From Bartonella krasnovii (GTDB lineage Bacteria > Pseudomonadota > Alphaproteobacteria > Rhizobiales > Rhizobiaceae), in NCBI RefSeq assembly GCF_003606345.3, contig NZ_CP031844.2, forward strand, positions 930,001 through 994,000: a stretch of DNA of 64,000 nt. Direction: 5' to 3'. How positions within the stretch are numbered: position 1 is the first letter of the stretch; every line of letters starts with the position of its first letter. Below are positions 30,136 through 40,277 of this stretch, piece after piece. The notes beneath the pieces were generated by a model that was given only the letters and a program-made list of their open reading frames with translations, made no database searches and was not told where the DNA came from. A program made the translations under genes and the position numbers.

Positions 30136-30747
30136 ATGTCGCATAAAAATTTTTATTCTGCTGTCTCAATATTAGTTGGAGCAGCTGCCCTTTTTCTTAT
30201 AGCTGGTATTTCTGCAAATGCGCAGACTTTATCGCAAGGTTGGTACAAAGTTTGCAGTAAACAGAATGATGTTGATATTTGTAATACAATGAATACTGTA
30301 TTATCAAATACAGGACAACCTTTAACGGCTTTTAATCTTGTTGAAATAAAAGGGAAGCAAAATGAAAAACGTATAGGTATTCAAGTGCCTACAGGTCGTT
30401 TTTTGCCAGAAGGTGTTCACATTCAAATAGGTGATGGTTTCTCTAAAAAAATTCCTTATATCATTTGTAATGGACCAAGTTGTATTGCCAATGATGTCTT
30501 AGATGATAAGCTTATTGCAGCTATGAAAAGTGGTACAAAAATGGTTGTAACCACTGTTAATTTCCGTGGTTCAGCTAATCCTATTGAATTTTCTCTTAAT
30601 GGATTTACAGCAGCATATACCGGTCCTGGTATGGAAGAAAAAGATTTCCAACAAGAGCAAATAAAGCTGCAACAAGCTATTCAATCAAATCAAAAAGAAA
30701 TTGAAGAGCGTATGCGGGCTGAGCAAGAGAAAGCAAAGCAAAAATAA
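30136..30747 (+). CDS. Secreted invasion-associated locus B (IalB) family protein
   Basis: A 203-residue exported protein. Residues 1-31 form a classical signal peptide ending at ANA-QT. The mature part shows the IalB layout: GWYKVC near the start, paired cysteines, GIQVPTGRFLPEGVHIQI with YIICNGPSCIA (about residues 92-122), and a C-terminal FSLNGFTAAY segment. In Bartonella, IalB contributes to erythrocyte entry, and genomes carry several paralogues. Which paralogue this is cannot be told. The last 35 residues form an unusual Gln/Glu/Lys-rich coiled-coil tail. It stands alone, with a long upstream spacer and a strong terminator downstream. Confidence 0.88.
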   Translation: MSHKNFYSAVSILVGAAALFLIAGISANAQTLSQGWYKVCSKQNDVDICNTMNTVLSNTGQPLTAFNLVEIKGKQNEKRIGIQVPTGRFLPEGVHIQIGDGFSKKIPYIICNGPSCIANDVLDDKLIAAMKSGTKMVVTTVNFRGSANPIEFSLNGFTAAYTGPGMEEKDFQQEQIKLQQAIQSNQKEIEERMRAEQEKAKQK

Positions 30748-30798
30748 TACACACACGCCATAGAATTGGTTAAAACTTTTTCTATGATTATTTATTTA

Positions 30799-30830
30799 GA
30801 CCGCCACAATTTTTTGTGGCGGTTTCTTTT
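30799..30830 (+). terminator. Rho-independent terminator after the IalB-family gene
   Basis: CCGCCACAA at 30801-30809 pairs perfectly with TTGTGGCGG at 30814-30822 around a four-T loop, extended by A-T and G-T pairs, and is followed by TTTCTTTTTATT. This is a strong plus-strand terminator about 50 bases after the IalB-family stop. It also lies just past the stop of the convergent rne gene, though that direction lacks a clear T run. Confidence 0.85.
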
Positions 30831-30835
30831 TATTG

Positions 30836-33469
30836 TTAATTTTTTGAAAGGGTTCTGCGCTTCCACCAACCAATACGCGCAGTTTTAGGGGAATCATTAG
30901 ATGTTGATGAAATAACAACAGGGTGGTTAATTGTTTCCTCAATTTTAGAAGGAGAAAGTTCGACAGCTTTCTCCATTTTCATATCAGTTTCTTTCTCTAA
31001 TGTTTTTTGTATTTCTGTTGTCTCTTTAGAGGATGTTTTTTTACGTGTTCTACGTGTTGACTTCTTAGTATTTTCAGGAGCTTTATCCTCATTCTCATGA
31101 AGAGATTTATCTGTTTTTTTTGTTCTAATTTTATGTGCCGAACTGCTTTTAGTTTTTTCTTCAAGAGATTTTTGTTCTACAATATTTTGATCACTCTCTA
31201 GAGAAAGATTATTTTCTACTGCCCTTGAAGAAAGTGTTTTACGTTTTTTAGGTTTAACCCTTGTATCATCAACTTTTGTTGCCTCATCTTGCTGTTGTAG
31301 CTCGAGGGCTTGTGTATCATTTTTTATTTCTTCAGGTTTAGAAGATTTAGCCGATGGACCACTACGTTTGCGATGCGCTGCTTTAATTTCTGCTAAAGCC
31401 TTCTTAGAAAAATCTCCTACTGGTTCCGCGTAAGGAATGCGAACCTGATGAAAACTATTATCTTGATTTCGTCGACCACCACGGCGTCCTCGACGGCGTC
31501 CTCGACGGTAAGAATCATCACTCAATGTATCTTCTTTCTTATGAGAGTCGGAGAGAGAATGATCAGCAATTTCATCGTGGTGATTTTTGCGTTGACGTTT
31601 TTGATTTGTTTCAATGGAAGGAGGATTTTCAATAGATTCACTTTTTATGAAAACAGAATTTTCAATTTCTTGCTTATTGTCATCTTCCAATGAAGATTGA
31701 GAAATGCTTTCTGCTATTGTGCCTTTAGAAATAACAAGATGTTGTGTTCCAATACTATCATCTGCTTCAATACTAATATTGAGTTTAAAGCGTGTTTCTA
31801 AATTAACAAGAATGTTGCGTTTGTGATTTAGCACATAAAGTGCTGTTGCTACGGGTGTGCGCACAATAATATTATATTGAGAATTATGAAGGAGATATTC
31901 TTCAATTGAGCGCATGACATGTAAAGCAATTGATGATTCAGAGCGTATACTTCCTGTTCCTGCGCAATGGGGGCAGGGCTGTGTTGTACTTTCTAAAACT
32001 GATATGCGAATACGTTGACGGCTCATTTCTAAAAGGCCGAAGTGTGAGATATGGCCAACTTGAATACGAGCACGATCATTTTTTAAACAGTCTTTTAATT
32101 TTTTTTCGACCAGTCGCACATTGCGTTCTTCAAGCATGTCAATAAAATCAATCACGATTAAACCAGCAAGATCACGTAAGCGTAATTGACGTGCTACTTC
32201 TTCTGCAGCTTCAAGGTTTGTTTGTAAAGCTGTCTTTTCAACAGAGAATTCTTTCGTAGAGCGTCCAGAATTAACGTCAATAGCAACAAGTGCTTCTGTT
32301 TGATTAATAACAAGATACCCCCCAGATTTTAAAGAAACCTGTGGTTGCAACATTTTATCAAGCTGAATTTCAATATTATTTCTTGCAAAAATAGGCGTAG
32401 GATCGCGATAAGGTTGCACGACTTTTGCATGACTTGGCATAAGCATACGCATAAAGTCTTTCGCTTCACGATATCCTTGGTCTCCAGAGACAAGAATTTC
32501 ACTAATGTTCTTATTGTAAAGATCTCGTATAGAACGCTTTATAAGATTACTTTCTTCATGAACAAGGCATGGTGCCGTTGACTCGAGTGTCAAAGTACGA
32601 ATCGTATCCCATAACCGCATAAGATATTCATAATCGCGTTTGATTTCAGCTTTTGTTCTATTAGCACCAGCCGTTCGTAAGATAACGCCCATACCTTTTG
32701 GAACAGCTAATTCTTTTACGATTTCTTTAAGACGCTTACGGTCTTGCACATTCGTAATTTTTCGTGAAATACCACCACCGCGTGCTGTGTTGGGCATGAG
32801 AACAGAATAACGACCAGCTAGAGAGAGATATGTTGTAAGAGCAGCGCCTTTATTTCCACGTTCTTCCTTGATAACTTGCACCAGTAAAATTTGACGTCGT
32901 TTAATCACTTCTTGAATTTTATACTGGCGCCCTTGTTTTCTTTGATATGTCGGGAGCTCTTCACGGATGTCCTCAGCCCCAACCATTTCGATTTCATCAT
33001 AAGAAACATCGGCATTTAATATCTCTTCTGTATGATTAATTGTTACAGTTTCGGATGCAATATCATTTTCAACATCGGCTGCTATGACATTATTTTTCGC
33101 ATTTTTTTTTGTTCTTCTAGAGCGTTTTTTATTTTTAGTTGTTTCTTCCTCAAAAATATCTGCTGGACTTTCCCCTACAGCTGCTGCTTCCTCTTCTTCA
33201 AGAAGAGCAAGGCGATCAGCAATAGGAATTTGATAATAGTCAGGATGAATTTCAGAAAATGTTAAAAAACCATGTCGGTTTCCACCATATTCAACAAAAG
33301 CTGCTTGGAGAGATGGTTCTACACGTGTAATACGTGCAAGATAAATATTCCCCTTAAGCTGTTTTTTATGTTCTGATTCAAAATCAAGTTCTTCAATTTT
33401 GTTGCCGTGAACAACAACAACACGTGTTTCCTCCGGATGAGAGGCATCTATAAGCATTTTGTTTGACAT
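30836..33469 (-). CDS. rne: Ribonuclease E
   Basis: An 877-residue endoribonuclease central to mRNA decay and rRNA/tRNA processing, the scaffold of the degradosome. The S1 domain near the N terminus (from about residue 36) is interrupted by a charged insertion of about 100 residues (about 90-190), a feature of alphaproteobacterial enzymes. The catalytic aspartates lie in IDVNSG (about 398) and VIDFIDM (about 441). The Zn-link cysteines are in CPHCAGTG (about 501). The C-terminal ~330 residues are low in complexity, with an Arg-rich RRGRRRGRRGGRR patch likely to bind RNA and Lys/Glu-rich stretches. The upstream region is long, as expected for an autoregulated gene. Confidence 0.95.
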   Translation of the reverse strand: MSNKMLIDASHPEETRVVVVHGNKIEELDFESEHKKQLKGNIYLARITRVEPSLQAAFVEYGGNRHGFLTFSEIHPDYYQIPIADRLALLEEEEAAAVGESPADIFEEETTKNKKRSRRTKKNAKNNVIAADVENDIASETVTINHTEEILNADVSYDEIEMVGAEDIREELPTYQRKQGRQYKIQEVIKRRQILLVQVIKEERGNKGAALTTYLSLAGRYSVLMPNTARGGGISRKITNVQDRKRLKEIVKELAVPKGMGVILRTAGANRTKAEIKRDYEYLMRLWDTIRTLTLESTAPCLVHEESNLIKRSIRDLYNKNISEILVSGDQGYREAKDFMRMLMPSHAKVVQPYRDPTPIFARNNIEIQLDKMLQPQVSLKSGGYLVINQTEALVAIDVNSGRSTKEFSVEKTALQTNLEAAEEVARQLRLRDLAGLIVIDFIDMLEERNVRLVEKKLKDCLKNDRARIQVGHISHFGLLEMSRQRIRISVLESTTQPCPHCAGTGSIRSESSIALHVMRSIEEYLLHNSQYNIIVRTPVATALYVLNHKRNILVNLETRFKLNISIEADDSIGTQHLVISKGTIAESISQSSLEDDNKQEIENSVFIKSESIENPPSIETNQKRQRKNHHDEIADHSLSDSHKKEDTLSDDSYRRGRRRGRRGGRRNQDNSFHQVRIPYAEPVGDFSKKALAEIKAAHRKRSGPSAKSSKPEEIKNDTQALELQQQDEATKVDDTRVKPKKRKTLSSRAVENNLSLESDQNIVEQKSLEEKTKSSSAHKIRTKKTDKSLHENEDKAPENTKKSTRRTRKKTSSKETTEIQKTLEKETDMKMEKAVELSPSKIEETINHPVVISSTSNDSPKTARIGWWKRRTLSKN

Positions 33470-34028
33470 AAGTTAATATCCTGAAGGCGACATGCACAAT
33501 TCTATTCAAACGAACGGTGTAATTATTCGTAGATGTAAAGGGCTGTCTGCCATAAAAGGGAAGTACCAGAAAAACAGGACGGAACACCACGTGTAGATGC
33601 ATGACTGCATTTACACCATTTCTCATCATTATCTCCATCTGTTTTTTATGACTCATATTTTTAAAAAGTCTCTGGTAAAATAATCTCTAAAACAGTTCGG
33701 ATATCCGAACCAACGAATCTTAAATAATGCAATCCTAATTTTATAACATAGAAATTTTTCATCCATAACAAAGTCTCAGCGCATAATATGCAATAACCCC
33801 TTTAAAGATAACTTACTATGAGTTACAGATAATTAGATCGATTATGAGCTAGGAAGCACCAATATTCTTTTATGTTGATATCATACGTTTGGCAAGTAAC
33901 AATGTAAATCATGTATCATGATAATATTTTTATTACCTTAATTTCGTTTTTGTTTTTTATAATGGGGAGAGTTTAGCATTTATTGAAAAATAAACAATAA
34001 ATTATTACAAATGTCGTTGTAGAATACT
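33470..34028. other. Divergent spacer between rne and the amidase gene
   Basis: About 560 bases holding the leader of rne on the minus strand and the promoter region of the amidase on the plus strand. An open frame on the minus strand (to 33656) is not protein-like. rne leaders in other bacteria fold and are cut by RNase E for feedback, but I cannot define such a structure here by eye. Confidence 0.4.
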
Positions 34029-34049
34029 TTGCTTATGATAAGAGGGCTT

Positions 34050-35279
34050 ATGATAAGATTTTCTTTGACCCAAAAGCTGAAAACAGCCTATTGGGATATT
34101 ATTGTGCAATTCATATACTTTTTATTATTTTTTTTGTTATGTCAAGCCAATGTTCATGCTGCTGACCCTTTGAGACTTATCAATTTTCGAGCCATTGGTG
34201 ATAGTGCTCATACACGTATAATTGCGCTTTTCAATTCAAAACCAAATATTCGTTTGCAGATTTTGGATAGGCCTGCACGTTTGGTTATCAATTTACCTAC
34301 AATTGACTTTTCAATGCAAAATATGTCTTTTAAAAAACAGAATGCATTATCCGTTATGCTCTCAGATGTGCGTTATGCTTTCTCAGACATACAAACTTCA
34401 CGCATTATTTTGACAAGTAAAACAGTTTTTGTGGTTGAAAAAAGTATCGTAAAAAAATTAGACAATGGCTTATGGCAGTTGCTGGTTGATATTCGTAAAA
34501 GTACGCAAGAGAAATTTGATAAGATATTAAAGAACCAACAAAGGAGCAATTTTGATACAAAACTACCTTTGATTCCAGTGCAAAATTTTCGTGTTGTCCT
34601 TGATCCTGGTCATGGTGGTATTGATGGTGGGGCACGGGGGGTTACTGGAGTTTTAGAAAAAGATGTAACTTTAGATTTTGCGCGTGCATTGCAAGAAGAG
34701 TTACAAAAAGATCCGCATATTAGCGTTATTTTAACACGTGATTCTAATGTTTTTTTAAGATTAAGCGAAAGAGTAAAAAAAGCGCAAGAGTTTGGTGCTG
34801 ATCTTTTTATATCCATTCATGCAGATACAATTGATGTTCATTCCCTTCGTGGAGCCACAGTGTATACCATATCAGATAAAGCCTCTGACGCCATTGCTAA
34901 ATCTTTAGCTGAAAGTGAAAATAAAGTTGATTTGCTTGATGGTTTGCCTGCAGATGAAACGCTTGAAGTTACAGATATCTTGATGGATCTTACACGACGG
35001 GAAACGCATACGTTTTCGGTTAATTTTGCAAATAGTGTTATTTCGAGTTTATCAAAAAGTCATATCAACTTGATCAATAACCCTCATCGCTATGCTAATT
35101 TTCAAGTTTTAAGAGCTTCAGATATTCCCTCTGTCTTGATAGAGATTGGTTATCTCTCCAACAAAGAGGATGAAAAGTTATTAAACGATCCTCATTGGAG
35201 AAAACAAATGGCCCTCTCGATTGCTCATTCTATTCGTCAATTCGCTGAATATAGACAGAAAATGGTACAGCCTCTTTAA
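34050..35279 (+). CDS. amiC: N-acetylmuramoyl-L-alanine amidase (AmiC type)
   Basis: A 409-residue periplasmic amidase that cuts the bond between MurNAc and the stem peptide during cell separation. The N-terminal segment with a hydrophobic run and AHAADP-like end (about residues 18-41) is a signal peptide. An AMIN domain for localisation covers about 42-150. The Amidase_3 zinc domain begins at VVLDPGHGGIDGGA (about 182-195), continues with SIHAD and ends in IEIGYLSN. The frame extends to a TTG at 34029, but the ATG at 34050 has AAGAGGG upstream and gives a normal signal peptide. It precedes the PBP1A gene, forming a cell-wall pair. Confidence 0.92.
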   Translation: MIRFSLTQKLKTAYWDIIVQFIYFLLFFLLCQANVHAADPLRLINFRAIGDSAHTRIIALFNSKPNIRLQILDRPARLVINLPTIDFSMQNMSFKKQNALSVMLSDVRYAFSDIQTSRIILTSKTVFVVEKSIVKKLDNGLWQLLVDIRKSTQEKFDKILKNQQRSNFDTKLPLIPVQNFRVVLDPGHGGIDGGARGVTGVLEKDVTLDFARALQEELQKDPHISVILTRDSNVFLRLSERVKKAQEFGADLFISIHADTIDVHSLRGATVYTISDKASDAIAKSLAESENKVDLLDGLPADETLEVTDILMDLTRRETHTFSVNFANSVISSLSKSHINLINNPHRYANFQVLRASDIPSVLIEIGYLSNKEDEKLLNDPHWRKQMALSIAHSIRQFAEYRQKMVQPL

Positions 35280-35451
35280 ATTTGTGAGAAAATAGAGTAA
35301 TTAATATGGGATTTTAGTGTATCCTAGTATAAATATAAAGATAGAAAACAAATTTTCTTTTTCTCAATCTTGCGTGATGATATCCACGTGGTGTGATTGA
35401 AGTCACATATTTTTTCTTTGATCAATTCTTAAGAAAGCGATAGCCGTTTTT

Positions 35452-37920
35452 ATGATGATTTTTTTTAAATATCTTCCTCGTTTTTTTGTTACTACTGGAC
35501 TTTGTAGCGCAATAACATGGGGTATTGTGACCAGTGGTCAAGCAAATGCACTTCCTGATTATGAAGTTCTTTCACTTTATGAGCCACCGGTAATGACTCG
35601 TGTCCATGCTTCTGATGGTCGTCTTATGGCAGAGTTTGCAACAAAACATCGCCTCTATTTACCGATTCAATCAATCCCAAAGCTTGTTAAAGATGCTTTT
35701 ATTTCGGCTGAAGATAAAAATTTTTATCATCATTTTGGTTTAGATCCCGAAGGACTTTCTCGCGCTTTGATCAATAATATTCGTAATATTGGTTCTGGAA
35801 GACGTCCAGAAGGCGCATCAACCATAACGCAACAAGTCGCTAAAAACTTCCTTTTAAGTTCAGAAACAACGTTAGAGCGTAAATTTAAGGAAGCTATTTT
35901 AGCAATGCGTATTGAGAAAACTTACTCAAAAGATCATATCCTCGAACTTTATCTCAATGAAATTTATTTGGGGCGTGGTACTTATGGTATAGCCGCTGCC
36001 TCTTTGACCTATTTCAATAAATCCGTCAATGATCTGACGTTAGAACAATGTGCTTATTTGGCTGCTCTTCCAAAAGGACCAGCAAATTATGATCCATTTA
36101 AGAATACGCAGCGTGCTATTGATCGGCGCAATTGGGTTATAGATCGGATGGTTGCAAATGGGTATGTAACCCGTGAACAAGGTGAAAAAGCAAAAGCTAA
36201 ACCTCTGGGAGCGAAAATACGTGGAAGTGATAGCTATGTTTTTGCGGCTGATTATTTTACTGAAGAAGTGCGTCGCCGTTTAATGCATCGCTATGGAGCT
36301 AAAACACTTTATGAAGGTGGACTGTCCATCCGTACAACGCTTGATCCGCATCTACAAATAATTGCTCGGCGGGCTTTACAAAATGGATTAATTAAATTTG
36401 ATCATGCACACGGATGGCGTGGAGCTTATGCGCATATTGATAAAAAAGATGATGATTGGGGGGAGGAGCTTGCAAATATCACAGGGTTAAGTGATGTTCC
36501 TGAATGGCGTTTAGCGGTTGTTCTTTCTGCAAATCCCAATAAAATAGAGATTGGTTTACAGCCGCAGCGTGAAGCTTCTGGTATACTCTCAAAAAAACGA
36601 GAAATTGCTGTTTTATCTGAAGCCGCTTCAAAATGGGCACTTCATGTTGTGAAAGAAAATGGTTATAGAAGAACTGTTCATAGCTTGTCTCATGTTCTAC
36701 AAGTTGGGGATGTTATTTTTGTTGAAAAGCTAGCCAATACAAATAACACTTATCGTTTACAACAAATTCCTAAGGTTGAAGGTGCAATTGTTGCTATGGA
36801 GCCGCACACAGGGCGCGTTCTTGCAATGGTGGGAGGTTTTTCTTTTGCAGTATCTGAGTTTAATCGTGCAACACAAGCTTATCGTCAGGCTGGTTCTGCA
36901 TTTAAGCCCATAGTGTATTCAGCAGCACTTGATAATGGGTATACACCAGCATCGGTTATTTTAGATGGTCCCATCGAAGTTCGCCAATATAATGGTGAGG
37001 TTTGGCAACCTAAAAATTATGGTGGTACTTTTGCAGGACCTTCAACGCTGCGTTATGGTATTGAGCATTCTCGTAATCTTATGACAGTAAGGCTTGCCAA
37101 TGATATGGGAATGCCTCTTGTCGCTGAATATGCAGAGCGTTTTGGCGTGGTCGATAAATTGCAACCTTATCTCCCCATGGCCCTAGGAGCCGCTGAAACA
37201 ACAGTTTTACGAATGGTTACAGCTTATTCTGTCATAGCTAATGGAGGACGCTCTATTAAACCTTCTCTGATAGACCGAATTCAAGATCGTTATGGGAAGA
37301 CAATTTATCGTCATGATGATCGTATTTGCGAAAATTGTAATGCGAATTCATGGAATAATCAAAAGGAACCCACTTTAATTGATGAGAGAGATCAAGTTCT
37401 TGATCCCATGACAGCTTATCAGATTACATCGATGATGGAAGGAGTTGTTCAGCGTGGTACTGCAGCGCGTTTACGTTATCTCAATAGACATATTGCTGCT
37501 AAAACAGGAACAACCAATGATTCTAAAGATGTCTGGTTTATGGGATTTACCCCTGATCTCGTCGTTGGAGTTTTTGTTGGTTATGATCAACCAGCATCGT
37601 TGGGATACAACGGGACGGGGAGTTCATTGGCTGCACCTATTTTTGGTGAATTTATGGAAGGTGCTCTTAAAGGAAAACCGGATGTTCCCTTTAAGATGCC
37701 GAAGGGTATGATTTTAATGCCAATTAATCGAAAAACAGGAATGCTTGCGGAAAGAGGAGATCAAGATGTCATTATAGAAGCATTTAAACCAGGAACTGGT
37801 CCTGCTGATATATATCAAGTCATTGGAGGGACGGATTCTTTTCAAGAAGGTGTTCCAGCAATAACCACTTCTCCACAAGTTAATAAAGCCCTTGAAAGTG
37901 GAACAGGGGGGCTGTATTAA
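35452..37920 (+). CDS. mrcA: Penicillin-binding protein 1A
   Basis: An 822-residue bifunctional class A PBP that polymerises glycan strands and cross-links peptides. An N-terminal membrane anchor (about residues 8-33) is followed by the transglycosylase domain with the catalytic EDKNFYHHFG (about 85-94) and GASTITQQVAKN. The transpeptidase domain carries SAFK (about 481-484), the SRN triad (about 541-543) and KTGTT (about 683-687). The insert between them is an OB-like region typical of PBP1A. Length is normal. It follows the amidase by about 170 bases and is followed by prfB. Confidence 0.95.
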   Translation: MMIFFKYLPRFFVTTGLCSAITWGIVTSGQANALPDYEVLSLYEPPVMTRVHASDGRLMAEFATKHRLYLPIQSIPKLVKDAFISAEDKNFYHHFGLDPEGLSRALINNIRNIGSGRRPEGASTITQQVAKNFLLSSETTLERKFKEAILAMRIEKTYSKDHILELYLNEIYLGRGTYGIAAASLTYFNKSVNDLTLEQCAYLAALPKGPANYDPFKNTQRAIDRRNWVIDRMVANGYVTREQGEKAKAKPLGAKIRGSDSYVFAADYFTEEVRRRLMHRYGAKTLYEGGLSIRTTLDPHLQIIARRALQNGLIKFDHAHGWRGAYAHIDKKDDDWGEELANITGLSDVPEWRLAVVLSANPNKIEIGLQPQREASGILSKKREIAVLSEAASKWALHVVKENGYRRTVHSLSHVLQVGDVIFVEKLANTNNTYRLQQIPKVEGAIVAMEPHTGRVLAMVGGFSFAVSEFNRATQAYRQAGSAFKPIVYSAALDNGYTPASVILDGPIEVRQYNGEVWQPKNYGGTFAGPSTLRYGIEHSRNLMTVRLANDMGMPLVAEYAERFGVVDKLQPYLPMALGAAETTVLRMVTAYSVIANGGRSIKPSLIDRIQDRYGKTIYRHDDRICENCNANSWNNQKEPTLIDERDQVLDPMTAYQITSMMEGVVQRGTAARLRYLNRHIAAKTGTTNDSKDVWFMGFTPDLVVGVFVGYDQPASLGYNGTGSSLAAPIFGEFMEGALKGKPDVPFKMPKGMILMPINRKTGMLAERGDQDVIIEAFKPGTGPADIYQVIGGTDSFQEGVPAITTSPQVNKALESGTGGLY

Positions 37921-38086
37921 CCAACAAAATCTCCTTTTCTATGAGTCTTGGTTTTTATCTGTTTTTTAATAATGTTAGTCCGGTAAATAGAATGATGGCT
38001 CCTTTCCATTTTTGATAAAAGCTATTAAATTTGTATAAAATGCTAAGAACATACCAGAAAGAGTGTAAAAAATACGGTGTTAAATT

Positions 38087-39215
38087 ATGCGAGCAGAAAT
38101 AGAAACATTAGTTGATGAAATCCGACAAGCAATTCAGTTGCTAAGGGGGCATCTTTGACTGGGATCAATCACTAAAGCGTCTCGAATATCTTAATCAAAA
38201 AGCAGAAGATCCTACACTTTGGGATGATGCACAACAAGCGCAAGATATGATGCGTGAGCGTCAGCGTCTTGATGATTCAATCAGTGCTCTTTTATCATTT
38301 ACAAAAACACTTGAAGAATGCATTGAGCTCATTGCGATGGGTGAGGAAGAAAGTGATGTTGAAATTATCGCTGAGGCGGAAAATTCAATACGTAACCTTA
38401 AAAGTGAGATCGATAAAAGGCAAATAGATGTGCTTCTTTCAGGAGAGGCCGATCCTAATGATACCTATTTAGAAGTCCATGCAGGGGCAGGGGGAACAGA
38501 AAGCCAAGATTGGGCTTCTATGTTGTTGCGTATGTATATGCGCTGGGCTGAACAGCATGAAATGAAGGTTGAAGTTTTAGAAATTCATGATGGAGAAGAA
38601 GCAGGAATAAAATCAGCGACGATTCTGGTAAAAGGGCATAATGCTTATGGATTGTTAAAAACAGAATCAGGCGTTCATCGCTTGGTACGAATTTCTCCAT
38701 TTGATTCGAATGCAAAGCGACATACCTCTTTTGCAAGCATTTGGGTTTATCCGGTTATTGATGACGATATTGAAGTTGATGTTTCAGAAGCAGATGTGCG
38801 TATTGATACCTATCGTGCATCGGGAGCAGGAGGACAACATGTTAATACGACAGATTCTGCTGTTCGTATCACACATATGAAAACGGGTATTGTAGTTCAA
38901 TGTCAAACGGAGCGTTCTCAGCATAAAAATCGCGCTACAGCTTGGTCAATGCTTCGTGCTCGCCTTTATGAAGAGGAACTCAAAAAAAGAGAAGAAGAAA
39001 CCAATGCTGTTGAATCTTCTAAAACAGAAATCGGATGGGGACATCAAATTAGATCTTATGTTCTTCAACCTTATCAACTTGTAAAAGACTTGCGTACAGG
39101 GATTGAAAGTACTGATCCACAATCTGTCCTTAATGGGAACTTAGATTCATTTATAGAGGCTGCACTTTCTCAACGTATTTATGGAAAAGACAAAGAAATT
39201 GAGGATATTCGTTAA
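38087..39215 (+). CDS. prfB: Peptide chain release factor 2, +1 programmed frameshift
   Basis: Release factor for UGA and UAA stop codons. The gene starts at the ATG at 38087, reads 23 codons to an in-frame TGA at 38156-38158, and must shift +1 there to continue, giving about 375 residues. After the shift the protein begins DWDQSLKRL and later shows the SPF recognition tripeptide (in RISPFDSNAKR) and the catalytic GGQ (in GAGGQHVNTTDS). The open frame without the shift would begin only at 38247 and lose the N-terminal domain. The arrangement lets RF2 control its own level. It follows the PBP1A gene by about 165 bases. Confidence 0.96.
38143..38159 (+). promoter_or_regulatory. prfB frameshift signal
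   Basis: The site reads AAGGGGG, CAT, CTT, TGA, C. The internal Shine-Dalgarno-like AGGGGG lies three bases before the slippery CTT codon, and the TGA with a following C is a weak stop. This matches the classical RF2 autoregulatory element except for CAT in place of the usual TAT codon. Confidence 0.95.
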
Positions 39216-39584
39216 TGATATATTCCTCCTTTAAACCGTGTAAGTTTATTTCTTACATTGCTTGTTTTATTAATGCTGTGATGTAGGGATAGCTCTTGAT
39301 AGGTGAAGGGTTCAAAGAGGTGTTTTTTGTTCCTTTTTTCAAAGTCTTTTCTCACAAGTCAACTTTGCTTATGACAGGAACAAGTGAACTTTTTGACTCA
39401 TTTAAGATAAGAAAAATCTGAAAGGAGAGAATTTATGATATCAGGAGGATTAATTTAAAGAATAAATAACTAGCTAATCTTATAAATTAACATATTGTAA
39501 AAATTGAACTCCTTGGAAAAATAAAATCAATTGAGGAGGAAGGCTATTGCTCTTAAATATCGTATACTCCTAGTTCATATGTCA
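39216..39584. other. Convergent spacer between prfB and bcp
   Basis: About 370 bases between two converging genes. I see no protein-like frame and no clear terminator hairpin with a T run. Short direct similarities such as CAAGT repeats appear to be chance. Confidence 0.35.
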
Positions 39585-40061
39585 TCATGACGATAGTAAA
39601 AGCGTTGCAGCTGCTAAAACATTTTCAGCGTGTCCAGATACGCTCACTTTGCGCCATTCTTCTATGATTTTTCCATTTGCATTAATTAAAAAAGTGCTTC
39701 GTTCGACACCCATATATTTGCGTCCATACATACTTTTCTCTACCCAAACACCATAAGATTCAAGGGTTGTTTTTTCTTCATCAGAAGCCAAAATGACATC
39801 AAGTCCATGTTTTACTTTAAATTTATCGTGTTTTTTTACATTATCAGGAGAGATGCCAATAACAGCAACACCGATTTTATCAAAATTCGTCTTTAATTTT
39901 GTAAAATCAAGAGCCTCGCTTGTGCATCCACTCGTGTCATCTTTGGGATAAAAGTATAAGACAACAGGTTTGCCCCTAAAGTCAGAAAGACAGACCATCT
40001 CTCCTCCATCACGTGGCAAATTAAAATCAGGAGCAAGAGTTCCTTTCATTGATTTTGTCAT
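39585..40061 (-). CDS. bcp: Thioredoxin-dependent peroxiredoxin, Bcp/PrxQ family
   Basis: A 158-residue cytoplasmic peroxidase that reduces hydrogen peroxide and organic hydroperoxides. The thioredoxin fold carries the peroxidatic cysteine in DDTSGCTSEALDF (Cys46), with PKDD ahead of it as in the family. The resolving cysteine that many Bcp proteins have five residues further on is Leu here. The only other cysteine is Cys24 (MVCLSDF). The enzyme may use a one-Cys mechanism or an unusual partner. FLINANGKI marks the C-terminal part. The start at 40061 has GAAAGATAGAAC upstream. Confidence 0.92.
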   Translation of the reverse strand: MTKSMKGTLAPDFNLPRDGGEMVCLSDFRGKPVVLYFYPKDDTSGCTSEALDFTKLKTNFDKIGVAVIGISPDNVKKHDKFKVKHGLDVILASDEEKTTLESYGVWVEKSMYGRKYMGVERSTFLINANGKIIEEWRKVSVSGHAENVLAAATLLLSS

Positions 40062-40277
40062 GTTCTATCTTTCTTCTTGAGTTAAAAGATCAATGAGCAG
40101 CATGACAGAGAAGGAATAAAGTTTCAACTCTTTAGAATAAAATTATTTCAAAGATTTTTTGCTATCATATAAAAAAATATTCTTTCATAAAAACTAAATA
40201 AAAAATGAATAAAGAAGGCGCAAAAAACATCACTCTCATGAAATAAAAATTTATAAAATGAATGAGATATCAATAGA

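Noticed and set aside
33393..33656. 87-codon minus-strand open frame at the start of rne
   Set aside because: It overlaps the rne start in another frame, and the composition is not protein-like. It is probably leader sequence.
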